DNA of 64,000 nucleotides, taken from positions 14,846,162-14,910,161 of the forward strand of contig JAKSZU010000002.1 in NCBI GenBank assembly GCA_026018925.1, read 5' to 3'. This stretch comes from Tupaia tana (Eukaryota; Chordata; Mammalia; Scandentia; Tupaiidae). Below the pieces are notes generated by a model. It had not been told where the DNA came from, ran no database searches, and saw only the letters and a list, made by a program, of their open reading frames with translations. Within the stretch, counting starts at the first letter, position 1; each line of letters starts with the position of its first letter. Positions 23,101 through 32,649 of the stretch are shown one piece after another. A program made the position numbers and the translations under genes.

Positions 23101-24189
23101 GCCTCTGCATAGACCCCGGTTCCCTCATGGCCTCCTAGATTCATTCAACAAACTGCAGCCAGAAGGGGCCTCTGAGATCCTAAGTCACGTACAACCCACC
23201 TTCTCAAAACCTTCCAAAAGAGTCCCCATGAATGCGAAATAAAATGACTCAGAAACCCCCAGCCTGGCCCCAGCTTTCCAGCTTCCTCGGCAACGGTCGT
23301 TCCCTGGGCTCCAAGACCAGCAGGCCTCCCTTCAGCTTCCCTAGCCCAGAGTTAGCCCTGCCTGGGGTGCTCTCCTGGGGTCCGAGTGCCTGGCGACATC
23401 CTTCACTCGGGTCCCACCTGTGCCCCCACCCAGATAGACCTTCGCAAACCAAACAAGCAGCCAGTCAGCTCCCAGGTGCTCTTGCCCAGCCCTTCTGGGA
23501 TGTGGGTCTATCTACCCCTCCAGGGTGCAGGCCCCACACAGGCAGAGCTCCGAATACCAGACTGCTGCTTGGCACACAGGGGACACGCACGTCCCCTCCT
23601 GACGTTTCTCCGTTCCGGGCATGGAACCAGCCCAGCCCGGCCACACGCCCAACTTTCCGACCCAGAGCCTGACACTCTCCCACCAGCACGGTCATGCCAA
23701 CGCCCCTGGCCACCTCTGGCTAACTCCCCACGTGTCCTGCCTGCTCACTACCTGCACTGCAGCTGCCACCTCTCAAACCTGCTGCTCACTTGCCACTGAG
23801 ATCTCCCTCTGCTTTCGGGCACACCAGGGGAGGTGTTCTTTCCACCTTCCTTCCAGACCTGGTTATTGGGAGTCCTCCAGAGTTAACCTAAAGCATCTTA
23901 CCTAAGCCCCAGAGAATGCTCTCCTGCCTATCACCTCCCTCCTCACTCCTCGCCCAGGAGGACATTCCACCCTGCCACTTGGGACAGAACCTTGCCCTTA
24001 GCCTATAAGGCCTCCAGAGGCTGCACAGAAGCCCTCCACCCTCACTCAAGGCCAATGGCCTTGCTGCCTGGAGAAACCTTTCCAGGGCCTTCCAGGCGGA
24101 GGGGGTTTCCCTCTGCCGGAGAGTGCACATTTATAAACCCACTCTCTCTGATAAGTTCTGTGCTCTGGGAGAGAGCTGCAAATGGGGGG
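20200..24189. other. PDE10A intron 1, C+T-rich block, no gene supported
   Basis: From about 21.4 to 24.1 kb the plus strand is strongly biased to C and T, with many CTCCC and CCTCC runs. This leaves long chance open frames at 21481-22823 and 23232-23905. None shows a domain, and they overlap in different frames and strands. No SINE of the dominant family is present in this block. Confidence 0.55.
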
Positions 24190-24410
24190 GTCCCTAGAAC
24201 AGAGAGACAGAGAGCTAGAAAGGAAGAAATCACCCCCCAGGGGGGATGGCCACACCACAATCCCTTCTCCTCCATTCTCCTCTTGGGATCTTGGGCACGC
24301 ACGCACACACACATGCCCGGAGTGAGTTTAAGCCACTGGGACCGGGACTCGAACCGCAGTCGACTACATGGGAGTTCAGCGACATAGCCATTACACTAAC
24401 TGCTGGTCCC
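24190..24410 (-). mobile_element. Young tRNA SINE lacking its 3' end and tail
   Basis: The head (GGGACCAGCAGTTAGTGTAA on minus) and body are present and close to the young subfamily. On plus the element begins abruptly at AACAGAGAGACAGAGAG, without the CCCTATAGCAAAAACC end or a T run. Either a deletion removed the 3' end or the insertion was rearranged. Confidence 0.85.
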
Positions 24411-25597
24411 TCTGTTCTTGAAGACGAAGACAGGCACCATCTTCATCTCTGAATTCCCAGCACAAACCTTGAGCACTTCGCTAACTTGCGCTTTCCTACT
24501 TACTGCACTGACAGGTTTGTGAGCACTTTCCACGTTGGCGTGGGCCACTGGGATGGTCTGGGATGTAACCAAAAACACAGGTACTCCATGAGCTTGCCTT
24601 CTGGAGGAGGGGCACAGGCCAGGACAGGGAAGGGGGAACAGGTGGAGACAGGTAAGTAGGAGGGGACAGGCAGAGACAGGTAAGCCAATAAACAAGCAAG
24701 AAACTGCAGAAAGTGGTAAGAGCTACAAATAGGAGTGCTGGATACAGGCTGCTTTCTCTGCAAGATCAGAAGCTTGAAAGATCAGCTGCAGGAGCTCAAT
24801 TTGCATGTTAAAAGGAAATTTAAGTGTTTGGAGTTATAACTAGGAGTCTTCCTTTTAAGGGAAAATATTCCTTTTACATGAAAATTCTTTTTTTCTCTCC
24901 TTCTCAGACTGCATCAGCTGTTTTTAAACAAACAAAAATTAACAGTGTATTAGTTGGTGAAATGTTTACTGGCCTTATAGTAAACAATACCCTAGCATGG
25001 GCTTTACTTGCTGCACTGCCATTTTTTCCTACCAGGGGAGGAAAATCTTGTGCACAGCAATGATCTGAGGTGAATCTATCAGGTTGCAATCACAGAAGCA
25101 GCATCTGCCAACATTCCTGCTTCTCATTCGAGTTCTAGGGTCCAACTTGGTTCACACGGGTCTTGGGAAATTAAAAGTGGAATTCCGCGAGATTACATAT
25201 TAATAACCTAAATAGCCCCACCCAGTGTAAATCCCAGTGCCCTTTGGACTCAAGCCCTTTCTGAGTGCCCAGCCAGAACACCACTCAGCCCTGCGTGGGT
25301 GACCGCTGACGCCCGGCCTCACAGAGAAAGCCACAGCTGGGCCTGGTTGGGCATCTACACGCGTGGCCACGTCTGGATCAGACCCCCTGGGAGCTGCCTT
25401 CCTCACCACATGGCCTCAGACAGCTCAGGCTGGGGACGCACTCACCACGATGTCAGGCGGCCGGTGACTAATCCAGCCCCACTTCCACTGCTGTGTCACC
25501 GGTCTCGCCTGACTGCCACCTCGGTCACCCCGAGCCCTACGAACCAGTTCCACGCCGAGTTGGTGTAGCCTGTGTGTGTTAAACATGTTTGCTCCCA
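24411..25597. other. PDE10A intron 1, unclassified
   Basis: No gene or clear repeat was recognised. AT-rich DNA at 24790-25060 gives way to GC-richer DNA at 25140-25560. Confidence 0.5.
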
Positions 25598-25869
25598 GGG
25601 AACCAGCAGTTAGCGTAATGGCTATGTCGCTGGACTCCCACGTAGTCGACCGCGGTTCGCGTCTCGGACCCGGTGGCTTAAACTCACGCCGGGCGCGTGT
25701 GCGTGCGTGCCCAAGATCCCGAGAGGAGAATGGAGGAGAAGGGATTGCAGCGTGACCATCCCCCCTGGGGGGTGATTTCTTGCTTTCTGTCTCTATGTCT
25801 CTCTCTCTGTCTGTCTGGCGAGCGCACGTGCCCTATAGCGAAAAACCTCTCCAAAAAAAAAAAAAAAAA
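25598..25869 (+). mobile_element. tRNA-derived SINE, young subfamily, full length
   Basis: GGGAACCAGCAGTTAGCGTA head, GGTTCGCGTCTCGGACCC, CGGGCGCGTGTGCGTGCGTG, CT-rich part, CCCTATAGCGAAAAACCTCT and A tail. A 17-bp duplication, AAACATGTTTGCTCCCA (one mismatch on the right), lies at 25581-25597 and about 25869-25885. Confidence 0.93.
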
Positions 25870-25885
25870 AACATATTTGCTCCCA

Positions 25886-26425
25886 CAGGGGAGTGTGCAT
25901 GTACCTCAGTTGGCTGACAAGTGGCCACACAGTGACAGGGCAAGAGTGGCGAGTGACGGACACAGACCGTATTTAAAACCCACAGTTCCTGGAAACACAC
26001 ACTGTCTTGCATGTTTGAGAGCTGCGTGGCGAGTCATACACTGGGGTACTGTGCTGTCCTCGCCATCCCCAGACCATCCTGACCAGTCAGCGTTCTTCCG
26101 CAGCTCTCTGGGGCATCCCGGCAGCAGCCTGAGGGACAGTCCGCGAGCAGGTGTGGGAGCTTCAGTGGTCGCTGCTGTCCTGAAGGCCAAGTCCTCACCC
26201 ACTCTCCAAAGCTCTCTGTCCACAGGTGCTCCGCACCAGGCCCTCCTCCTGCCATCACGGGCAGCAGCACCGACTGGCTAGCCCACGGCCCACGTCCTCT
26301 TCCAGAAGACGGAGTCAGCCCCTCCGGCCCGTCTCCGCAGGGTTTCTCGCTCTCAGCGAATACACATCACACCGCACAGCGAAATGCACTAAACGCCCAG
26401 GACAGTCTGGGTTCTCCATGTATAG
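25886..26425. other. PDE10A intron 1, unclassified
   Basis: The stretch has no recognised gene or repeat. It contains overlapping short open frames without domains. Confidence 0.45.
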
Positions 26426-26976
26426 GGTTGTTTTTTGTTTGTTTTTGTTTTTAAGTTTTTGCCATAGGGTGCATGTGCTTGCCAGACAGACAATAAGAGG
26501 GAAAGTGAGAACTCAGCCTCCGCGGGGATGGCCATGCCACAATCCCTTCTCCATTCTCCTCTCGGGATTGTGGGCATGCACACGTGCCCCTACATCTGGC
26601 CGGTGTGATTTTTTTCTTTTTTTTGGAGAGGTTTTTCGCTACAGGGCGCATGCACTTGCCAGAAAGACAGAAAGAGGCAGAGAGACAGAAAGCGAGAAAT
26701 CACCCCCCAGGGGGGATGGCCACACCACAATTCCTTCTCCTCCATTCTCCTCTCGGGATCTTGGGCACACATGCACACTCACCCGGCATGAGTTTAAGCC
26801 ACCGGGTCTGGGACTCAAGCCTCAGTCGGCTACATGGGAGTCCAGCGACATAGCCATTATGCTAACTTCTGGTCCCGTGGCCGGTGTGATTTTTCAAGCC
26901 ACCAGGTCTGTGGCTCGAACCACAGTTGGTCATGTGGGAGTCCAGCCCCTTAACCACCATGCCACCTGTTGACCTT
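26426..26976 (-). mobile_element. Older tRNA SINE interrupted by a younger SINE
   Basis: The 3' half lies at 26426-26614 (GTTTTTGCCATAGGGTGCAT through CACGTGCCCCTACATCTGGC). The tRNA-like 5' half resumes at 26895-26976 (AAGCCACCAGGTCTGTGGCT to CCACCTGTTGACC). The two halves join smoothly if the insert and one copy of its duplication are removed. Confidence 0.85.
26615..26877 (-). mobile_element. Young tRNA SINE nested in an older SINE
   Basis: Full-length copy with T run, CGCTACAGGGCGCATGCACT, ACCCCCCAGGGGGGATGGCC and head ending GCTAACTTCTGGTCCC. The duplication TGGCCGGTGTGATTTTT is present at 26597-26613 and 26878-26894. This proves it landed inside the older SINE. Confidence 0.9.
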
Positions 26977-28850
26977 GCCCAGTGGCAAAAACTACTGGAG
27001 GCTGGAGGACTGCGGCATGGAGACTACTTCTCTCTGCTTCTCCACGATAGGATTGTTTTTCTCAGGCCGTTAGAAACTTTCCTAGGAATGAAGAGTGCGG
27101 CGGGGTGTCTGGGAAAGACCCAGAGGTCAGTCAGCATGAAGGGCAGACACAAGGGACAAGGTGAAGTCAGGAATGGCCTGACAGGGACAGAGCGGGCACT
27201 GGCCACTTGTCATACAGGCACTCGTGCTAAACCGCCTCAGGGGGGCTCTGTCTCTTCCACTGCTCAGTGCACTATTCTCAAGTGGGGTTCCTGGCTTCCA
27301 TCTTTATCTCTGGCACTTGGCGAGGGCAGGGCCTGGCAGTTGGGAGCAGCTTGCTTTGTCCGGTGCGTGACCGCGGAACCAGGAGGTCCGTGTGAACCGC
27401 AGTGCAGAGCTGAGGTAGACAGGAGCAGGAGCGCACTGGGCTACTGCACCTCACACAGTTTGCTTTTTGTTGGTAACAAACAAAACAGGCATTCAGTCCG
27501 TCATTGGACACCACCCCCTGTCTAACCGACAGCTCACTTGTTGGGTCAAGAAGAGATCAGACTGATGGAAAAAAAAGGAAATAAACTCAACAATTATACA
27601 CTTGGGCATTTTTATATGCTCATAGAATCCAGAGTTTATTCCCAAAGTCTCGTCTTTAATGACATATATCGAAAAGCCAAGCACCAGGCACTTCAGCAAT
27701 CTGACCCCATGGCTTGTCCAGCAGCGGCACAGGGAGGAAAGGCACCCCTCTCCCCTGGGAGACCCCCACCTCCCCATTCCCACTCCAGAGGTGGGGCTGA
27801 CAGGCTTGGTGTCAGGTACTCAGTGCCCCTACCTTAGCAATGTCCCCAGCTGCTCTACTGCCCCAGGCTGCTGGGGACAACCCTGAGTGTGCTGGATGGA
27901 GGCCTCTCCATTCTCCACCTTGGAACTTTCTGCAGAGTGGGTCCCCTCCAAAGCCCTTCTCCTCCAGGTGCTCCTTTCCTCAGCCCCTTCCCAGCTGCTC
28001 TTCTCCATTCCCCACTTCCTCCAGGGCAACGCAGCCCCGCCCCCAAATGCACAGCACTCACAGCTACACAAAGCAGGAACCTCCGTGTTTGTACATGCAT
28101 GCCCCTCACCCTACACCCTGGTGCCTGTGCAGCACCATCTTCTCCCCCAAGCCCCAAAAGGGTGCTTGTCATTGCAGGGTTCATCATTGTCTTCAACACC
28201 CCCCCCCTCACACACACACACACACACCCTCAATGGCTGCAGAATGACAAAAGGGGCTTTTTTAAAGAAGGAATTCACAAGTGGCCAGGAAGGGGAGGAC
28301 AGGTTTCCACTCCTAGGCCAGGTCTCAAGCTCACTCCAACACCCCAAGAGCTGGTGAGACTGCACCCCTCCAATTCCCAGCAAGGAGGCCCAGCAATTGA
28401 GGAAGTAACACTGCAGCTGCTGACCACACCTCTGGGCAGCAGAGAGGCCTGTCCAGACTACAACACCCGTGATTTCAAGGGAAGCCCACTGCAGGGAGTT
28501 GACACCTGGGGAGACCATGGGGCAGAGGGGTCAGCTGGGGACACTGGCCCAAGCCCCACCAATCAAGTCAGCGGAAGTAGCAGCGGAGACTCGTCACCAG
28601 TGTGAGAGATCGCTGGGCCACGCGGCCACTATGGACTGGCCCGCGCCCGGGAGGCGGGACCGAGGGGTGCAGGGCTCGCACGCTGGGCGGCTGCACCCAA
28701 AGGCGCTCAGCCTGGCAGTGAACCCAGATAAGCTCCAATCGCAAGTAGAGGCTGGGCCCCAGGTGACCGGGAGGCGCCAGCCGGCCAGGGAGGGGAAGTG
28801 ACCAGCGGTTGGGAGCGGGAAGCCAAAACAGCAAGCCTAGAACAGAGCCT
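26977..28850. other. PDE10A intron 1 next to the CpG island, no gene seen
   Basis: The stretch has a (CA)n tract at 28209-28227 and C-rich DNA from 27700 onward. Open frames at 27838-28605 are low-complexity and overlap on both strands. CpG content rises from about 28600. Confidence 0.5.
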
Positions 28851-29942
28851 GCTCAGAGAAGGCGCCGCGGAAACGCGGCTCCAGAGCGCGGAGCAGACAA
28901 AGGCGCGGTGCGCACGCGGTGGACGGTGACGCCAGAGCCGCGCTCGGGGCCGCGGGGAGCCGCGCCCGGCGGAGCTGGCGCCCAAGCCACCCGGTACCAT
29001 ACCCGCGTGAACCTCCGGAACCTCAAGGGCTCCCACCCAGCCCGCCTAGTCGCCCCAGCCCCCGGCCACCGCCCGGCTCCTCCGGTTCTGACCCTGCTCG
29101 CCCTCAATACGCGGCAGCAGCGACCCGCCCCTCCGAGCGCCGGCCGCCTCTTCCCCTAACACCCGCTGCTTCGTTTCCGCAAAACCCGTCTCCACTTCGC
29201 TGCTCAGCCTTGTCCCCTTGCCCGTGCCACGCCTCCTGCCACCCCTGCTCCAGCGACCTCGGCCCCACGCTCGCGGGTGGCGAGGCGAGTTGGCCTCGCA
29301 GCGGTCGGCCTGGGGGCGCGCCTGGCGGGTCGGAACCGGTGGCTTCTGTCTTCCATCCTGCAGCCCCATTGTCCTGCCCTTCCAATGCCAGCAGAAAACA
29401 GCTAGCCCCCAGCGCCTGCGGCGAGTGCACTCGGGGCGGGGTGCGTCCCCCTGGCGGGGGCACCCATTCCACCCCTGTGGGTCCAGGCTCCAGACCCGGT
29501 TGCAGCGGGAGGGGCGGAGGGAGAGCCAGGCAACATCCCGACTCGGGCGGGTGCCTTCACACGGAAACGCGGCGTTCTGGGCTCCTGGCTTGCTCTGGGG
29601 CCAGCGGGCAGGACCTCGAAGTGGAAGGAAGAGCGTTTACACCAGCTAAGCGGTCACAAGCTCCAGAGCGGAGCCGGCGTGAGCGCTCTCGAAGTTGGGA
29701 GTGCTGGGCCGGGCAGCAGGGCGAGGGGAGCACCAGGGCGCCGCCCTCCGGGTCACCCTCCTCGGGGCGCTCTCAGAGACGGGGAACTCCGGGGTCCCTG
29801 CGCTGCCGGGCGCTCCTGAGCGTCGCCAAGGGGCCACCAGCTCCCCGGTCCTGAGAAGCCCCTGGGCGCTGAGCACCGGGCCCGCTCCTCGCCCGCCGCA
29901 CACCGCGGCCGCGCACGGCCCTTCCCTTCCTGGGGCGCCCGG

Positions 29943-29952
29943 CCACTTACTG
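29943..29952 (-). promoter_or_regulatory. PDE10A: Splice donor of PDE10A exon 1
   Basis: The minus strand reads CCA, then GTAAGTG, with the exon ending at 29951 and the intron GT at 29950-29949. The phase (one base left over) fits continuation with the rest of a Ser codon and Leu-Thr-Asp-Glu, as known for PDE10A. Confidence 0.92.
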
Positions 29953-30017
29953 GGGCTCAGGAAGCACTCGGTCAGCCTTCGGAAGCAGCTCGCGTTAGTA
30001 GAGGGTCCATCTTCCAT
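29951..30017 (-). other. PDE10A: PDE10A2 start and membrane-anchor segment
   Basis: This is the conventional start of isoform PDE10A2, with ATG at 30017-30015. In the family, Cys11 is palmitoylated and takes the enzyme to membranes, and phosphorylation of Thr16 by PKA opposes this. Both residues are present here, Thr16 within RRLTE. Residue 7 is Thr, whereas I recall Asn in human (NNAS against TNAS). Initiation here exposes the anchor near the N-terminus, while initiation at 30791 would bury it at residues 269 and 274. The alternative soluble PDE10A1 first exon was not found in the window. Confidence 0.93.
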
Positions 30018-30791
30018 GTCGGAGCCGAAGAGCAGCGAGGACGCGGCGGCGAGGGCGAAGCCGGCGCTTCGGGGCCACCGGGGAGTTCGGCCGCCGCCGC
30101 CGGGGCCGGGGCCGGGGAAGCCGGGGGAGCCCGCGCGGCGGGCGGCCGGGCCGAGGGGGAGCCGGGGCGGCGGCGGCCGGGGCCCGGCGCGGGCTGGGAG
30201 CAGTAAGCCCTGGAGCGCAGGCGAGAGGAAGAGCCGCCGCCGCCCGCCGCTGCTGCCACCGCCGCCGCGGTGACTACTGCCGGGGGGCACGCTCAAGGGA
30301 GCTGCCTCTTGTCCTCCTCCGCCGCCGGCATCGCCGCCTCCTCGAGCCGCCGCCGCGCCCCCCCTTCCTGGGAGACGCGCGGGGAGGTGGAAGGCAGATG
30401 AGGAGGGGCGAAGAGAGGCGGGCGGGGGGGGCGGCGGCCAGAAGTAAAAGGAGGACGGAGAGGAGGAGGGGACCGGGGAGGAGAAGGCGAGCGCGCATGG
30501 AGCCCGGGCCGCGACCCAGCCGCCGCCGCCACGCGCGGAGAGGGCGCCGGGGCCCCCCACGGGGCTGGCGCGGCCCGCGGAGGAGGCGGGCGGGCGCGGG
30601 GGCGCGGCGCACTCGGCCCAGCCGCGGCCAGGCCGCTCGGGGGCCGGGCCCGGGCCCGCCGCGCTCCCCCCGCCGGCCGCGCTGCGCCGGGGTTCCGGGC
30701 GGAGTTTGCCGCGGCCGGAGCCCGGCTCGTCCCCAGCGGCTGGCAGGAGGTCCTGGGGGCGGAGAGCGAGCGGCTCCTCGGGGCTGGCCAT
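29951..30791 (-). CDS. PDE10A: PDE10A first coding exon, long-isoform reading (partial CDS)
   Basis: PDE10A is a cAMP/cGMP phosphodiesterase with two GAF domains and a C-terminal catalytic domain, highest in striatal medium spiny neurons. Only the N-terminus is in this window. The final 67 nt (30017 down to 29951) encode MEDGPSTNASCFRRLTECFL plus SP and the first base of a Ser codon, which matches the known PDE10A2 start. The donor follows as GTAAGT, phase 1. Upstream the frame stays open for 258 more codons to an ATG at 30791 with G at -3 and G at +4 (MASPEEPLAL start). This extension is Pro/Gly/Ala/Arg-rich and probably disordered, with FYFW at residues 115-118 followed by a Pro run. A hydrophobic patch, FALAAASSLLFG, lies at 245-256 just before the PDE10A2 methionine. 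I recall a human long PDE10A isoform with a similar extension, which supports this start, but I could not check it. The frame is open even further, to 31280, with no support. Confidence 0.8.
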
Positions 30792-32649
30792 GGCCCTCCT
30801 CCCCAGGCCGCGGCGGGGGCAGGCGGCGGGCGGGAGGGGCGCGGCGGCCAGGGCTCGGCGGGCTCCGCCCCCGCAGGACCTGCCTCCCCGGCCCCGCGGC
30901 CTGACCGTCTCCCCGGCCTTCCGTGCGGTCCTCCCTGCCTTCCCGGCCCGGGCTTCACATCGCGTCCGCTCCTCTTCGGGGGCGGCGGCGAGTCCCGGGC
31001 GGCGATGGCTGGCGCGCACACGGGCGTCCTCCCGGGCCGGGGCTAGTGGCTGCGGAGACGGTGCCGGCCGGCGTGGCGCGGTCCGTGCGCGCTCGGGCGG
31101 CGAAGGCTCGGCGACTGCTCCGAGGCAGCGGAGAGAAGCGCCGCAGTGCCGCTGCCCGTGGAGGCGGCGGCGGCGGCAGAAGACGCCCACTGGCGGAGCG
31201 AGCGCTCCCCACGCCGCCGCCGCCCGCGCCCACGTAGCGCGCCCCGCCGGGACGCAGCCCCCGGGGCCAGGCCCCCGCACCCAGCCCCCCTCTGCGAGCT
31301 GCGCGCACCCGGGCCCGGGAGGGCGGACAGAATGGCCGCGTCTCTGCGGGGCGTTGTCGCATCTGGGTCCGGTGTCCCGGATTCTAAACCTGCGTCCCTG
31401 CAGCTGCTCCAGCTGTGTGCTGCTGGGCGAGTCGCGTTGGCCGGCCTGTAGCCCAAGCCAGTGAGTCCTCTGGTGCAGGGCCAGCAGTGCAGCTGAGCTG
31501 TGCTGGGTCAGAACTCCCAGGAGGGGCGTTCACACTCGGACGTCGGGTTGGAGTTTAAACCCACGCGCGGTGTTTCCAGTGAAGTAAGGTTTGAAAGGCA
31601 GTTCAGCTGCCGAGGTCCGCTTTAAAGTAACTTCTGTGCACACGCCCCTTGGCCCCGGTGGGAGCAGAGTGGACAGAACAAACTTGGCTCAAACGCGAAA
31701 TGCTTCTCGTTGCCCCCACCCCGAGGCTGCCGGGTCACCCGAGCTCTCCTGGACCCTCTGGGCGGCCAGGCAGACACTTGCTGCTGAGAAACGCGCTGCC
31801 CAGTGGGCGCTCCAGCTAGCAGCTGCTCGAGTTTGGAGAACTTGGAGCGCTCAGAGCGCAGAGCTGCGCAGGTGTCGGCGTCCGGGCAGGCGCGCGCGAC
31901 ACCGCCACAACTCGCGCGGGGTCCGCGTGGGGGGCGGCGGCTCTGCTGTCCCCCGGTGGGACGGGCTGTCCAGGCGCCCTGCGCTAGGTCTCCTTCGCCC
32001 GCGTGGAGCTCGCGCGCCGAAGCCCAGCTTTCACGGAGGACACAGCAGTCATCAAGCGCGAGGCCTGCGGGGCGCGGTGGCCACCCGGCCCTGGGCCCCG
32101 GCCTCCGGCCCCCGAGGCCACCTCTCACCCTGCACCTTTGCTTCCCTCCACGCGCGTACTTTGGAGCGCGCTCTGGGTTCTTTCCTAGTCTGCGCTCTTC
32201 CGGACTCTGGTCCAAACCCCACCGTGGGAATGGGCAGATGAGGGTTTCCCCGAAGTGAGCGGGCGGGATGCCAGGGGCCAGGTGGGGCTCCTCTCCCGGT
32301 AACGTTCACGAGCGACTCCATGGTTCCCCGACGGACTCTGCAGTGTCGCGTGCGACAGGCGCCAGCCCAGACACTCACTAGGTCTGAGTCTGAACTTTCA
32401 GAACGAGGAAATGATTATGGTGACCCTCACCTCCAGGGGGAAGGGGAGCGCTGTTCCGTTTGCTTCCCCCCTGCCCGCCGCCGAAGAGAAAACTAGAACG
32501 ACGAAAACGCGGTCTGCTCCCGCCGCGGCCGCCGGACGCGTGTTTGGCGGTGCCGGCTCCACACTCGCCTCTTCGCTGAGCGTTGGCGGTTGCGCCTTCG
32601 CGGATCGAACCCCTGGAGAAGGAACTGGGGAGGGGGAGGGGGCTGCCCA

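Larger units (their letters stand above)
28860..32600 (-). promoter_or_regulatory. PDE10A: CpG island promoter of PDE10A
   Basis: GC-rich, CpG-dense DNA with many GGGCGG and CCGCCC boxes runs from about 28.86 to 32.6 kb, densest at 29.64-31.35 kb. It contains no SINE, whereas SINEs are frequent on both sides. It surrounds the first coding exon of PDE10A. CpG islands of this type usually drive dispersed, TATA-less initiation, and I could not place a single start site. The part above 30791 would hold the 5' untranslated region and core promoter, transcribed leftward. Boundaries are judged by eye from base composition. Confidence 0.85.

Noticed and set aside
21481..23905. Series of long plus-strand open frames that might be exons of another gene
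   Set aside because: Frames change constantly, the composition is pyrimidine-biased low complexity, no convincing splice-bounded conserved peptide is seen, and the region lies in PDE10A intron 1.
28919..29854. 311-codon plus-strand open frame in the CpG island, and others at 30398-31464
   Set aside because: High GC content removes stop codons in all frames. These overlap the true PDE10A frame on the opposite strand and show only Arg/Pro/Gly-rich composition.
1..29948. Alternative PDE10A first exons (such as the soluble PDE10A1 start) within intron 1
   Set aside because: I looked for their known short N-terminal peptides in the minus-strand translations given and did not find them; they may lie outside the window.
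30792..31280. Further upstream extension of the PDE10A frame to an ATG at 31280
   Set aside because: The frame is open but the sequence is Arg/Ala-rich, and nothing marks it as coding. The ATG at 30791 has better context and fits the long isoform I recall.
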